From an uncultured Lachnospiraceae bacterium (GTDB lineage: Bacteria > Bacillota > Clostridia > Lachnospirales > Lachnospiraceae): 64,000 bases of DNA. The notes under the pieces were generated by a model. That model was not told where the DNA came from. It made no database searches and worked only from the letters and a program-made list of their open reading frames with translations. Numbering within the stretch: the stretch's first letter is position 1; the number at the start of each line of letters is the position of its first letter. Positions 53,984 through 62,286 of this stretch are shown one piece after another. The stretch lies in contig CANQUC010000003.1 in the NCBI GenBank assembly GCA_947626945.1, forward strand, positions 28,846-92,845, in the 5' to 3' direction. The translations under genes and the position numbers were made by a program.

Positions 53984-55312
53984 TTAACCAACCGTTATTT
54001 TTTCCAGAGGCAGCCTGGAAGTGTTTCCCCGATTTCCCGAAAGGGCCGCAAAGATCAGGGTCAGCCCGCCCACTCTGCCAAGATACATCAGCAGGATCAG
54101 GATTCCCTGAGACGCCCCTCCCAGTCCGGGGGTGATCCCCAGGGTCAGCCCTACTGTGCCTACCGCCGACGCCGTCTCAAAAAGGCAGGTCAGCAACGGC
54201 AGTCCCTCTATGCGGCTGATTAAAAATCCGCCGCTTAAAAACAGCACAAGATACATAGTTGCCACTGTGGCCGCGTTTCTCACAATGGCGTCGTCCACAC
54301 GGCGGCCGAAAAAGAGTGTATGCTGCCTGCGGCGAAATACGGAGATTGCTGTTGACAGCATGACCGCCAGGGTTGTGGTTTTCATTCCGCCGGCGGTAGA
54401 GCCGGGGGATCCGCCAATCAGCATCAGTAAAATCATCATGGCCAGCCCCGTTTCACTAAACCGGGTCAGATCCACGGTGTTAAATCCCGCGGTCCTTGTT
54501 GTCACCGACTGGAACAGGGACGGAAATACCCGGGATCCGAAAGGAGTTCCGGAAAGCTCCCCAAAGAAAAAGTACAGGGCCGGAAGCAGGATCAGAAGCC
54601 CGGTAGTCGTCAGGATCACCTTGCTCTGCATCCGGTACTTTTTCAAATGAATCCGGTTGTTTTTCACATCATCCCAGGTAAGGAACCCGATACCGCCGAT
54701 GACGATCAGCAGCATGATCACGATGTTGATCACCGGATTTTCCGCGAAACAGGTAAGAGATCCGTATTTTGTTTTTTCTCCCATCAGGTCAAAGCCCGCG
54801 TTGCAGAAAGCGGAAACGGAGTGAAAGACGCTGTACCAGATTCCCCTGGCCAGACCGAATTCTTTACAGAACACCGGCGCCATTGCCGCGGCGCCAAGTC
54901 CCTCAAAAAGCAGGGTCATCTTCAGGATGAATCCGGTGAGCCTGACAATGCCTCCGACTTTTGGAGCTGAAACCGATTCCTGCATGGTGCTGCGCTGCTT
55001 TAAACTGATCTTTCTTCCGGAAACCAGATACATGGCCAGCATAACGGTGACGATCCCCATTCCCCCTATCTGGATCAGAGAAAGGATCACCGCCTGGCCA
55101 AAGGCCGCCCAGTAGGTGGCTGTATCCTGTACGATCAGGCCGGTAACGCAAACAGCGGATGTAGCCGTAAACAGGGCGTCTGAGAAACCGGCTCCCCTGC
55201 CGTCTCTTGTGGCCGCGGGAAGCATCAGGAGAACTGTCCCCAGAAGAATCATCAAAGCAAATCCCAAAATAATGATCTGCGAACTAGACAACCGTTTTTC
55301 TATTGCGCCCAT
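53984..55312 (-). CDS. ktrB: Ktr/Trk potassium uptake transmembrane subunit
   Basis: This TrkH/KtrB-family pore protein has 442 residues and eight main membrane helices arranged as four pore-forming repeats, with filter-region glycines such as TSAVCVTGL and STAGGMKT. It imports K+, commonly with Na+. It is the first gene of ktrB-ktrA-small protein-kinase-regulator. GGAGGGAG precedes the ATG. Confidence 0.94.
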   Translation of the reverse strand: MGAIEKRLSSSQIIILGFALMILLGTVLLMLPAATRDGRGAGFSDALFTATSAVCVTGLIVQDTATYWAAFGQAVILSLIQIGGMGIVTVMLAMYLVSGRKISLKQRSTMQESVSAPKVGGIVRLTGFILKMTLLFEGLGAAAMAPVFCKEFGLARGIWYSVFHSVSAFCNAGFDLMGEKTKYGSLTCFAENPVINIVIMLLIVIGGIGFLTWDDVKNNRIHLKKYRMQSKVILTTTGLLILLPALYFFFGELSGTPFGSRVFPSLFQSVTTRTAGFNTVDLTRFSETGLAMMILLMLIGGSPGSTAGGMKTTTLAVMLSTAISVFRRRQHTLFFGRRVDDAIVRNAATVATMYLVLFLSGGFLISRIEGLPLLTCLFETASAVGTVGLTLGITPGLGGASQGILILLMYLGRVGGLTLIFAALSGNRGNTSRLPLEKITVG

Positions 55313-55391
55313 GGGACACTCCCTCCAAGTATTTTCTTATCCCTATTATTGCATGGCGGTCATGAATTGGGCATTAGCTTTTTTTTCATGA

Positions 55392-55409
55392 CATTAAGGT
55401 TTCATTAAG
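55392..55409 (-). promoter_or_regulatory. Direct repeat, putative KdpE-like regulator site
   Basis: CTTAATG occurs twice on the minus strand (55409-55403 and 55398-55392) with an 11-base period, the geometry of OmpR/PhoB-family half-sites. It is about 80 bases upstream of ktrB, whose operon encodes such a regulator. Confidence 0.5.
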
Positions 55410-55411
55410 AT

Positions 55412-55456
55412 GAAAAAAAGCCGCCTGAAAATGTTCTTTTCACAGCGGCTCTTTTT
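55412..55456. terminator. Terminator at the end of the radical SAM gene
   Basis: AGCCGC/GCGGCT and TGAAAA/TTTTCA form a stem that includes the stop codon of the minus-strand gene. A run of seven T follows on the minus strand. Confidence 0.8.
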
Positions 55457-56345
55457 CCCTGATCTTCTTTTGTATGGTATTCAGTACTCTCTTTTTATCT
55501 TCCGTCCATTTTGGCGCTATTAAAAGCCTTTTGTCCCCATCTCCGGTCAGTCGGTGGATCACCATATTCTTTGGCAGAATGGCAATACAGTCTGCCACCA
55601 GGACGGCATACTCCTCCAGCTCCATTACCGGTACTCTTCCCGCCCGGTATTCTTCTGCCAGATCCGTGCCCTCCAGTACATGAAGCAGCTGAAGCTTGAT
55701 GCCCTGAACGCCGGAGGCGCCCACATATTCCACGGTTTCAAGCATCTGCTTCCTGGTCTCCCCGGGAAGTCCCAGGATCACATGAACCACCGTCTCAAGA
55801 TTTCTTTCCCGCAGATCCTTTACCGCCCGGTCAAATACCGGCAACGGATACCCTCTGCGGATATAAGCGGCGGTCTGTTCATGGATGGTCTGCAGCCCAA
55901 GCTCCACCCAGACCGGCTTGCGGGTGTTGAGCCGGGAGAGAAGCTCCAGGATCTGGGGGCCCAGGCAGTCCGGGCGGGTTGCAATGGAAAGGGCAACCAC
56001 GTCCTCCTGTGTGATTGCCTCTGTAAAAATCCGCTCCAAATAGTCAATGGGGCCATATGTATTTGTAAAAGCCTGAAAATAGGCAATATATCTGCCCTCA
56101 CGGATCTTGCCCGCCACCTTTTTTCCGGCAAGCTCCAGCTGATCCGCTATGGACAGCCGTCCGCCGCCCGGCCTGTGGGGACTGGCGGCAAATTCACCGG
56201 ATCCGCCCTGACTGCAGAAGATACATCCTCTGCTGCCAAGGGTGCCGTCCCGGTTGGGACAAGTCAGCCCCGCGTCCAAAGACAGCTTATACACCTTGCA
56301 GCCAAACCGGTGGCGCAGATAACTGTTCAGGGAACGATATTCCAT
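55440..56345 (-). CDS. TIGR01212/YhcC-family radical SAM protein
   Basis: The 301-residue radical SAM enzyme has the atypical cluster motif of this family (LDAGLTCPNRDG...GCIFCS), AYFQAFTNTYGP, and an Elp3-like C-terminal part (VWVELGLQTIHEQTAAYIRRGY). No SPASM domain is present. The family's reaction is not established; relatives modify tRNA. It ends inside a terminator stem and follows the GNAT gene by 17 bases. Confidence 0.88.
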   Translation of the reverse strand: MEYRSLNSYLRHRFGCKVYKLSLDAGLTCPNRDGTLGSRGCIFCSQGGSGEFAASPHRPGGGRLSIADQLELAGKKVAGKIREGRYIAYFQAFTNTYGPIDYLERIFTEAITQEDVVALSIATRPDCLGPQILELLSRLNTRKPVWVELGLQTIHEQTAAYIRRGYPLPVFDRAVKDLRERNLETVVHVILGLPGETRKQMLETVEYVGASGVQGIKLQLLHVLEGTDLAEEYRAGRVPVMELEEYAVLVADCIAILPKNMVIHRLTGDGDKRLLIAPKWTEDKKRVLNTIQKKIREKEPL

Positions 56346-56362
56346 TTCTTCTCCCTTTCGGA

Positions 56363-56866
56363 TCAGCCAATGGGCTTTTCCATTACATAGTCGTCCATCA
56401 CATATCCTTGTCCAATGTCCGCGGCCTGTTCTCTTACGGTCACAAAGCCCTTTTTCTCATAGACCCGGATGCTGTGATCGTTGTGGCGGTTTACTGTCAG
56501 CCAGATGGCTTTCAGCCCCCGCTCCTTACAGTACCGCTCCAGAAAGTCAAACGCCTGGCTGGCAAGTCCCAGCCCCCGGTATTCCTTTTTCAGGTACAGC
56601 TTGCTCAAAAACAGCTTTCCGTCCTCCGGGTGGATACCGGTATAACCCACCGTCCGGCCGTCCAGCCGGAACTGATAATATTCATAACCGTCCTGCAGCT
56701 GCCGGACCATGGCAGGGTAAGACTGAAACTTCTCTACCATGTAATCCACCTGGCCTACCGTAATGATTCCCGGAAAAAACTCATGCCAGATCTCATTTGC
56801 AAGCTCTGCCAGCTGCCGCAGCTCTTTTTCAGACTCTGCCTTTACAAACCGGATCTTCTTATCCAA
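56363..56866 (-). CDS. GNAT-family N-acetyltransferase
   Basis: The 167-residue protein has acetyl-CoA binding in LYLKKEYRGLGLASQAFDFLE, followed by LTVNRHNDHSIRVYEKKGF. The acceptor is unknown. The start is TTG at 56866, with GGAGG at 7-bp spacing. Confidence 0.88.
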   Translation of the reverse strand: MDKKIRFVKAESEKELRQLAELANEIWHEFFPGIITVGQVDYMVEKFQSYPAMVRQLQDGYEYYQFRLDGRTVGYTGIHPEDGKLFLSKLYLKKEYRGLGLASQAFDFLERYCKERGLKAIWLTVNRHNDHSIRVYEKKGFVTVREQAADIGQGYVMDDYVMEKPIG

Positions 56867-56908
56867 AAAACCGCCTCCGTCTGTTATCTTCTCTGCCGCC
56901 GCTTCGGA

Positions 56909-57844
56909 TCACTGCCGGATCACCGTACCGGTTTTCCCCTCCAGAGCTTTTTTCACATCGCTCATATCCGTGATCAGCGCCGTTTTTTCCGGCGAGAGAC
57001 TGCAAAAATCAATGGCCGCCTGAATCTTGGGCGCCATGGTAGTCTTGGGGAACTCTCCTGCCGTCAGATGGCCGGCGGCCTCTTTGACGGTCATTTCGGA
57101 AATTTCCTGCTCCCCTTCGGTACCGTAACTGATCACCACTTTGGGCACGCCGGTGATAAACGCCAGCAGATCCGCGTCCAGAAGCTGCGCCAGCCTCATG
57201 GCCGCCGCGTCTTTTTCAATGACCGCGCTGGCTCCCCGCAGAACACTTCCTCTGCGCCGGACTACCGGAATCCCGCCGCCGCCGCAGGCGATCACCACCT
57301 GATCGGCGTCCAGCAAAGCGCGGATGGAATCGATCTCCACAATCTCCATGGGCTTTGGAGCCGCCACGATCCTGCGGTATCCCTTCTCATCCTGCTCCAC
57401 ATAATTTTCTTTTTCGATCTCCCGGTCTGCCTCTTCCTTTGTCATATAACGGCCAATGGGTTTCCTGGGATGGTAGAACGCTTCGTCGTAAGGATCCACC
57501 TGCACCTGGGTCACAACGGTACATACCGGGGTGGAAAGGCCCCTGTGCAGAAGCTCTGTGCGAATGGCGTTCTGCAGGTCGTATCCAATGTAGCCCTGGC
57601 TCATTGCAGAACATACCGACATGGGCGCCACCGTATAATCGGGATGGCTGCTGCCAAATTCTGTCATGGCCATATGGATCATGCTGACCTGAGGACCGTT
57701 GCTGTGAACAATGGCCACCTGATAGTCTTCCTCCACAAAATCCGCCACTGCCTTTGCCGCATGCGTTACCGCTTCCATCTGTTCCGGAAGCGTCGTTCCC
57801 AAAGCCTTGTGCCCGAGGGCCAAGACCGCTCTTTTTTTCGCCAT
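56909..57844 (-). CDS. arcC: Divergent carbamate kinase
   Basis: Carbamate kinases make ATP from carbamoyl phosphate. The 311 residues have the family HSNGPQVSMIH, MSQGYIGYDLQNA, VIACGGGGIPVV and DADLLAFITGV motifs. The N-terminal GGNAL signature reads GHKALG here. No arginine deiminase or ornithine transcarbamylase gene is adjacent, so the pathway (purine, agmatine or other ureide fermentation) is open. The ATG at 57844 has GGAG at 6-bp spacing. Confidence 0.82.
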   Translation of the reverse strand: MAKKRAVLALGHKALGTTLPEQMEAVTHAAKAVADFVEEDYQVAIVHSNGPQVSMIHMAMTEFGSSHPDYTVAPMSVCSAMSQGYIGYDLQNAIRTELLHRGLSTPVCTVVTQVQVDPYDEAFYHPRKPIGRYMTKEEADREIEKENYVEQDEKGYRRIVAAPKPMEIVEIDSIRALLDADQVVIACGGGGIPVVRRRGSVLRGASAVIEKDAAAMRLAQLLDADLLAFITGVPKVVISYGTEGEQEISEMTVKEAAGHLTAGEFPKTTMAPKIQAAIDFCSLSPEKTALITDMSDVKKALEGKTGTVIRQ

Positions 57845-57847
57845 AAT

Positions 57848-57870
57848 AATCTCCATTCCGGAGCGTTTAC
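57848..57870. repeat. Short motif shared with the uppS upstream region
   Basis: The plus-strand sequence here (ATCTCCATTCCGGAGCGTTT then ACGC) matches 15982-16005 at 21 of 24 positions. In both places it supplies the Shine-Dalgarno GGAG of the gene that follows on the minus strand. Confidence 0.5.
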
Positions 57871-57945
57871 GCGACGGGGCGGCGCAAACCTCCAGTTCGC
57901 GTCTGCCATCAGAGCTATTTGTGACGCCCCGGCACAAACAGCCCT

Positions 57946-57978
57946 GTGAAAAATCAGCACATCAGTGTGATTTTTCAC
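57946..57978. repeat. 11-bp inverted repeat upstream of arcC
   Basis: GTGAAAAATCA and TGATTTTTCAC flank an 11-base loop. There is no T-run, so an operator or RNA structure is more likely than a terminator. Nothing else was recognised between the ACT gene and arcC. Confidence 0.6.
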
Positions 57979-58014
57979 ACTATCGTCCATTCAAAGTCCG
58001 GTTCGCGCCGGCCT

Positions 58015-58422
58015 CTAATCCCGCACTACCGTAATGCCGGCCTGACTAAGAGCCCCGGCGGCTTTTTCCATATCAGAGACATGCAGCACCATCAGGGGAT
58101 CCGCCTGTTCTCTCAGCACAAAGGAATAAATGTAATTGATGCTGATACCGGCTTCTGTCAGACAGGAAAACACCCCGTCCAGCGCGCCGGGCTCATCCTG
58201 AAGCTCCACTGCCAGCACGTCGGTCATTTTTACCGCGAACTGCTTTTCATGGAGCAGCGTTCTGGCTTTTTCCGGCTGATCCACAATAATGCGGAGGATC
58301 CCGTAAACCGGGGAATCAAAGGATGCCACCGCCCGCAGATTGATGCCCGCCTCTTTCAGGGCCCCGGTTACCTGGCCAAGGCTTCCCACTTTATTTTCCA
58401 CAAAAATCGAAAGCTGTTTCAT
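58015..58422 (-). CDS. Double ACT-domain protein (copy 2)
   Basis: The 135-residue protein has two ACT domains (LSIFVENKVGSLGQVTGALK and LAVELQDEPGALDGVFSCL) and is a clear paralogue of the protein at 26318-26749. It overlaps the iorB stop by four bases (ATGA), so it is in the paaK-iorA-iorB transcript. Amino-acid sensing for aromatic catabolism is inferred. Confidence 0.85.
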   Translation of the reverse strand: MKQLSIFVENKVGSLGQVTGALKEAGINLRAVASFDSPVYGILRIIVDQPEKARTLLHEKQFAVKMTDVLAVELQDEPGALDGVFSCLTEAGISINYIYSFVLREQADPLMVLHVSDMEKAAGALSQAGITVVRD

Positions 58423-59003
58423 GCGATCCCTCCTAAACTGTATCCTGCTTCAAAAGCTTTTTTATTGATCTCAATCGTCTTTGGCGGCACCGTTTCCTCA
58501 ATAACCGCCAGCCAGTCCTCTTTTGAAAAATCCATATGCCGGGCGGCAATCCCCAGGATGATCACATTGAACGTTCTGCTGTTGCCGATCTTCTTTGCCT
58601 CTCCCAGAGCGTCTACGGAAATCACTTTGTGATCTCTGGAAAGAGTCTCCAGAATGTTTTCCGGATAGGAAGCCGCGCCGATCACCACGGGCATGGGATC
58701 AATCCGCTGGTCGTTGACGATAAGCACCCCGTCCTGCTTCAGGAAATGAACATACCGCAAAGCCTCCAGCCGCTCAAAAGCAATCAGAAGATCTGCCTGT
58801 CCCTCTTCCACAATGGGCTCGTATACTTTGTCCCCATAGCGGACAAAGGTCACCACGCTGCCTCCCCGCTGGGCCATGCCGTGAACCTCGGATACCTTTA
58901 CGTCATAGCCGGCCTTTCTGGTAATGCCGCCCAGAATGCGGCTGGTAAGCAAAGTGCCCTGGCCGCCTACGCCTACGATCATAATGTTCTTTGTCTCCAT
59001 CAT
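58419..59003 (-). CDS. iorB: Indolepyruvate ferredoxin oxidoreductase beta subunit
   Basis: IorB is the gamma-type subunit of a 2-oxoacid oxidoreductase that, with IorA, converts arylpyruvates to aryl-acetyl-CoA and reduces ferredoxin. The 194 residues begin with the family IMIVGVGGQGTLLTSRILG and contain VSEVHGMAQRGGSVVTFVRYG. It overlaps iorA by four bases. Confidence 0.93.
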   Translation of the reverse strand: MMETKNIMIVGVGGQGTLLTSRILGGITRKAGYDVKVSEVHGMAQRGGSVVTFVRYGDKVYEPIVEEGQADLLIAFERLEALRYVHFLKQDGVLIVNDQRIDPMPVVIGAASYPENILETLSRDHKVISVDALGEAKKIGNSRTFNVIILGIAARHMDFSKEDWLAVIEETVPPKTIEINKKAFEAGYSLGGIA

Positions 59004-60745
59004 CTCACACTCACTTTCTCAACAGCGCCGAATTTACAGATTCCGGCACAGAGTCCGCAGCCGTTGCACATGGTATCATTGACGGAGATGACGCCCTTTT
59101 CATCCCTTGTCATGGCGGGACATCCGGGCTTCATACACATTCCGCATTTTTTACAGGTATCCGGATTCACCCGGTACTGAACCGTTACCGGCCTTTTGTC
59201 AAGCAGGGCGCAGGGCGCCTTTACCACGATTACCGACAGCTGATCTGACGCCGTTTCTTCTTTTATGGTCTTTGTCATCAGAGGCAGGTCAAAGGCATTG
59301 ACCACAGTCACCCGTGGAACGCCCATGGCTCTGCACACGCCGGCAATGTCAATGGCATAGACATGGTCTCCCATCAGGGTCTTGCCTGTGGCCGCGTGAT
59401 CCTGATGGCCGGTCATGCCGGTGGTGGAATTGTCCAGGATCAGCACGGTAGCGGTGCTCTGGTTGTATACCATATTCATCAGGCTGTTGATGCCGGTGTG
59501 CAGAAAGGTGGAATCTCCAATGACCGCCACCCAGTTTTTCACATACTGGCTGCCCTTTGCCTTTTCCATTCCGTGAAGGCTGCTGATGCTGGCGCCCATA
59601 CAGATGGTGGTATCCACTACGTTCAGGGGAGCCACGGCTCCAAGGGTATAGCAGCCAATATCTCCCGCCGCGTGGATGTGCAGCTGATTCAACACATGAA
59701 ACGTGCTTCTGTGAGGACACCCGGGACAGAGAATGGGCGGCCGCACAGGCGCTTTCGCGGGCTCGGCCACGGAAAGCGTTTCCCCGCCAATGGCCTGACG
59801 GATCATATTGGCGCTGTATTCTCCCTGAACGGTAAAGATCTCCTTGCCCACTGCCCTGATGCCCCAGGACTTTACCTGTTCCTCAATGACAGGATCCAGC
59901 TCTTCCACAATGTACAGCCGGTCCACCCGGGACGCAAACTCTTCAATCAGCTTTCTGGGCAGGGGATTGACCATGCCAAGCTTCAGCACCGACGCGTCTG
60001 GCAGCGCTTCTTTTACATAGAGATAAGGAATGCCGGAAGTGATCACGCCAATGGAGGTATCGTTGTATTCCGCACGGTTGACGGCAAATTCACAGCCGTC
60101 CCCGGCAAGCTTCTTTTCCCGCTGCTCCACCGCCACATGACGGTATTTTGCGTTGCCCGGCATCATCACATGCTTGGCAATGTTTTTTTCATAAACAGGC
60201 TCCGCCGGTTCCACTCTTTCAGATAAGGTCACCGGCCCCTGGGAATGGGCCAGTCTGGTAGTGGTCCGAAGGATCACCGGCGTATCGTACCTCTCGCTGA
60301 GCTCATAGGCGAATTTCACGAATTCCTTGGCCTCCATACTGTCGGAGGGCTCCAGCACCGGCACCTTCGCGGCCCTTGCCACCGCCCGGGTGTCCTGCTC
60401 GTTCTGGGAGCTGTACAGTCCGGGATCGTCTGCCACAACAATGACCAGGCCTCCCGTAGCGCCAATATAGGAAACCGTATACAGCGGATCCGCCGCCACA
60501 TTCAGCCCCACATGCTTCATGGAAGCCAGGGCCCGCACGCCGCTGATGGAAGCGCCGATGGCTACCTCCAGGGCCACTTTTTCATTGGGGGACCATTCTG
60601 AATACACCACGTCTTTATATTTTACGATATTTTCACTGATCTCGGTACTGGGCGTTCCGGGATAGGCCGCAGACACCTTCACTCCCGCCTCGTAAGCGCC
60701 TCTGGCAATGGCGGCGTTGCCCAGCATGACTTCTACTTTTTCCAA
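59000..60745 (-). CDS. iorA: Indolepyruvate ferredoxin oxidoreductase alpha subunit
   Basis: The 581-residue subunit has the pyruvate:ferredoxin-oxidoreductase N-domain (GAYEAGVKVSAAYPGTPSTE), a thiamine-diphosphate domain (GDIGCYTLG, GDSTFLHTGI, NSTTGMTGHQDH) and a C-terminal two-[4Fe-4S] domain (CKKCGMCMKPGCP and CNGCGLCAGICKFGA). The start is TTG at 60745, with GGAGG at 7-bp spacing; the longer open frame to 61012 enters the ligase gene. Confidence 0.95.
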   Translation of the reverse strand: MEKVEVMLGNAAIARGAYEAGVKVSAAYPGTPSTEISENIVKYKDVVYSEWSPNEKVALEVAIGASISGVRALASMKHVGLNVAADPLYTVSYIGATGGLVIVVADDPGLYSSQNEQDTRAVARAAKVPVLEPSDSMEAKEFVKFAYELSERYDTPVILRTTTRLAHSQGPVTLSERVEPAEPVYEKNIAKHVMMPGNAKYRHVAVEQREKKLAGDGCEFAVNRAEYNDTSIGVITSGIPYLYVKEALPDASVLKLGMVNPLPRKLIEEFASRVDRLYIVEELDPVIEEQVKSWGIRAVGKEIFTVQGEYSANMIRQAIGGETLSVAEPAKAPVRPPILCPGCPHRSTFHVLNQLHIHAAGDIGCYTLGAVAPLNVVDTTICMGASISSLHGMEKAKGSQYVKNWVAVIGDSTFLHTGINSLMNMVYNQSTATVLILDNSTTGMTGHQDHAATGKTLMGDHVYAIDIAGVCRAMGVPRVTVVNAFDLPLMTKTIKEETASDQLSVIVVKAPCALLDKRPVTVQYRVNPDTCKKCGMCMKPGCPAMTRDEKGVISVNDTMCNGCGLCAGICKFGAVEKVSVR

Positions 60746-60827
60746 ATTTTTTCCTCCCGTCTTTTTCAATGAGCAGGCCCGGATCTTTCCGGCCAAATGC
60801 CGGCCCGGATCCTTTCTGTCAGGAAGC

Positions 60828-62147
60828 CTAACAGTTAAGTCCCATGCTCTTTCTGTGGTCGATGACACGCTTTGCCTTTCCCTCAAACCGGGGAAGAGCG
60901 CCCGGCGCCACGATCTTAATGGCGGCGTCCAGGCCAAGCATGGTGCGAAGCCCGCTTCGGATCTTCTTTTCCAGAGCCTCCAGGGCACTGTAGGAATCCA
61001 GCAGAGAATCATCCGCCAGCTCCACCTTGATCTCCATGCGGTCCAGATGATCCACCCGCTCCAGCTCGATCTGATAATGAGGGCCGATTTCCTCCATCTT
61101 CAGCAGCACTTCCTCAATCTGGGTAGGAAATACGTTGACGCCCCGGATGATCAGCATGTCGTCTGTGCGGCCGGAAAGATTTTCCATCCGGGCGGTGGTG
61201 CGCCCGCATTTGCACGGTTCATAAAACAGCCGGGTGATGTCCATGGTGCGGTAACGGATCATCGGCAGAGCCTTTTTGGTCAGGCAGGTCACTACCAGCT
61301 CTCCGTGAACGCCCTCCGGCAGCACTTCCCCTGTATCCGGATCGATCACCTCCGCAATGAAATGATCCTCATTGATGTGCATGCCGCAAAGCTCCAGGCA
61401 CTCGCCTGACATGCCGGGGCCGTTCAGCTCGCTCATTCCGTAATTCTGGGTGGCCTTAAAGTCCGGTCCCCACAGATTGTACATTTCCTGACGCATGCCC
61501 TCGGTCATGCCCTCGCCGCCAAAAAGCCCGATCTTTACATTCAGATCTTTGGCCGGATCCAGTCCCATAGAACGGATCACCTCGCCGATATGTAAGGCAT
61601 AAGAGGGGGTGGCTACCAGAAGGGTTGTTTTCAGATCCTGCATAAACATAATCTGTTTTTTGGTATTTCCGGAAGAGGTGGGCGCAACCGTGGCGCCAAT
61701 GTTCTCCAGACCCGCGTGAAGGCCAAGGGCTCCGGTGAACATGCCGTATCCGAAACAGATCTGTGCCATTTCCCCCGGCTGGGCGCCGCCCATGCAGGCG
61801 ATCCGGCTGACGCATTCCGTCCAGTTTTTCATATCCTCCGGGGTATAGCCCACTACCGTAGGCTTCCCGGTAGTGCCGGAAGACGCGTGGATCCGCTGCA
61901 GCTGTTTGCGGTCTACCGCAAACAGGCCAAAGGGATAATTTTCCTTAAAATCCTGCTTGGTGGTCATGGGAAGATTCTTCAGATCCGCCAGGGATCTGAT
62001 GTGTTCCGGCCGGATGCCGATAGCGTCCATTTTGGCCCGGTAGCAGGCCACCCGCTCGTAAGCCCAGGCGACCTGTTCTTTCAGCCTGTAAAGCTGAATC
62101 TCCTGGATTTCTTTTCTTGATAATGTTTCTTCTTTTGCCCAGATCAT
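60828..62147 (-). CDS. paaK: Phenylacetate-CoA ligase family protein (copy 2)
   Basis: The 439-residue AMP-forming ligase has RIHASSGTTGKPTVVGYTPED, YGYGMFTGALG, NYGMSELNGPG, VNVFPTQIEEVL and EGKAKRVI. It heads the paaK-iorA-iorB-ACT run. IorAB makes aryl-acetyl-CoA and this enzyme interconverts acid and thioester, perhaps in the direction that yields ATP. GGAGG precedes the ATG. The 82 bases before iorA contain a GC-rich imperfect hairpin. Confidence 0.88.
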   Translation of the reverse strand: MIWAKEETLSRKEIQEIQLYRLKEQVAWAYERVACYRAKMDAIGIRPEHIRSLADLKNLPMTTKQDFKENYPFGLFAVDRKQLQRIHASSGTTGKPTVVGYTPEDMKNWTECVSRIACMGGAQPGEMAQICFGYGMFTGALGLHAGLENIGATVAPTSSGNTKKQIMFMQDLKTTLLVATPSYALHIGEVIRSMGLDPAKDLNVKIGLFGGEGMTEGMRQEMYNLWGPDFKATQNYGMSELNGPGMSGECLELCGMHINEDHFIAEVIDPDTGEVLPEGVHGELVVTCLTKKALPMIRYRTMDITRLFYEPCKCGRTTARMENLSGRTDDMLIIRGVNVFPTQIEEVLLKMEEIGPHYQIELERVDHLDRMEIKVELADDSLLDSYSALEALEKKIRSGLRTMLGLDAAIKIVAPGALPRFEGKAKRVIDHRKSMGLNC

Positions 62148-62199
62148 GGTATTGCCTCCGCCTCTCTATAAATTCAATTACAAACCAAATGGTGTTTTT

Positions 62200-62228
62200 A
62201 TTATAGTATATTTTACGTTTCCGGTCAA
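62200..62228 (-). promoter_or_regulatory. Promoter of the paaK-iorAB-ACT run
   Basis: TTGACC (62228-62223), a 17-base spacer and perfect TATAAT (62205-62200). Confidence 0.8.
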
Positions 62229-62286
62229 CACGACATTGAACCGCCAAAAGGAACCGGGCGGCTCCGCGGCCGCGGCCGGAATTCTG

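Noticed and set aside
55440..56345. Radical SAM protein considered as maturase for the Nif11-type peptides
   Set aside because: It belongs to the TIGR01212/YhcC type without a SPASM domain and lies about 26 kb from the peptide genes.
56408..57949. Plus-strand open frame of 513 codons opposite the GNAT and arcC genes
   Set aside because: It spans two good minus-strand genes in antisense and has no motifs.
57766..57990. Minus-strand 74-codon frame over the arcC start
   Set aside because: It overlaps arcC out of frame, has no ribosome-binding site and no homologous look; the region is better read as a leader with a hairpin.
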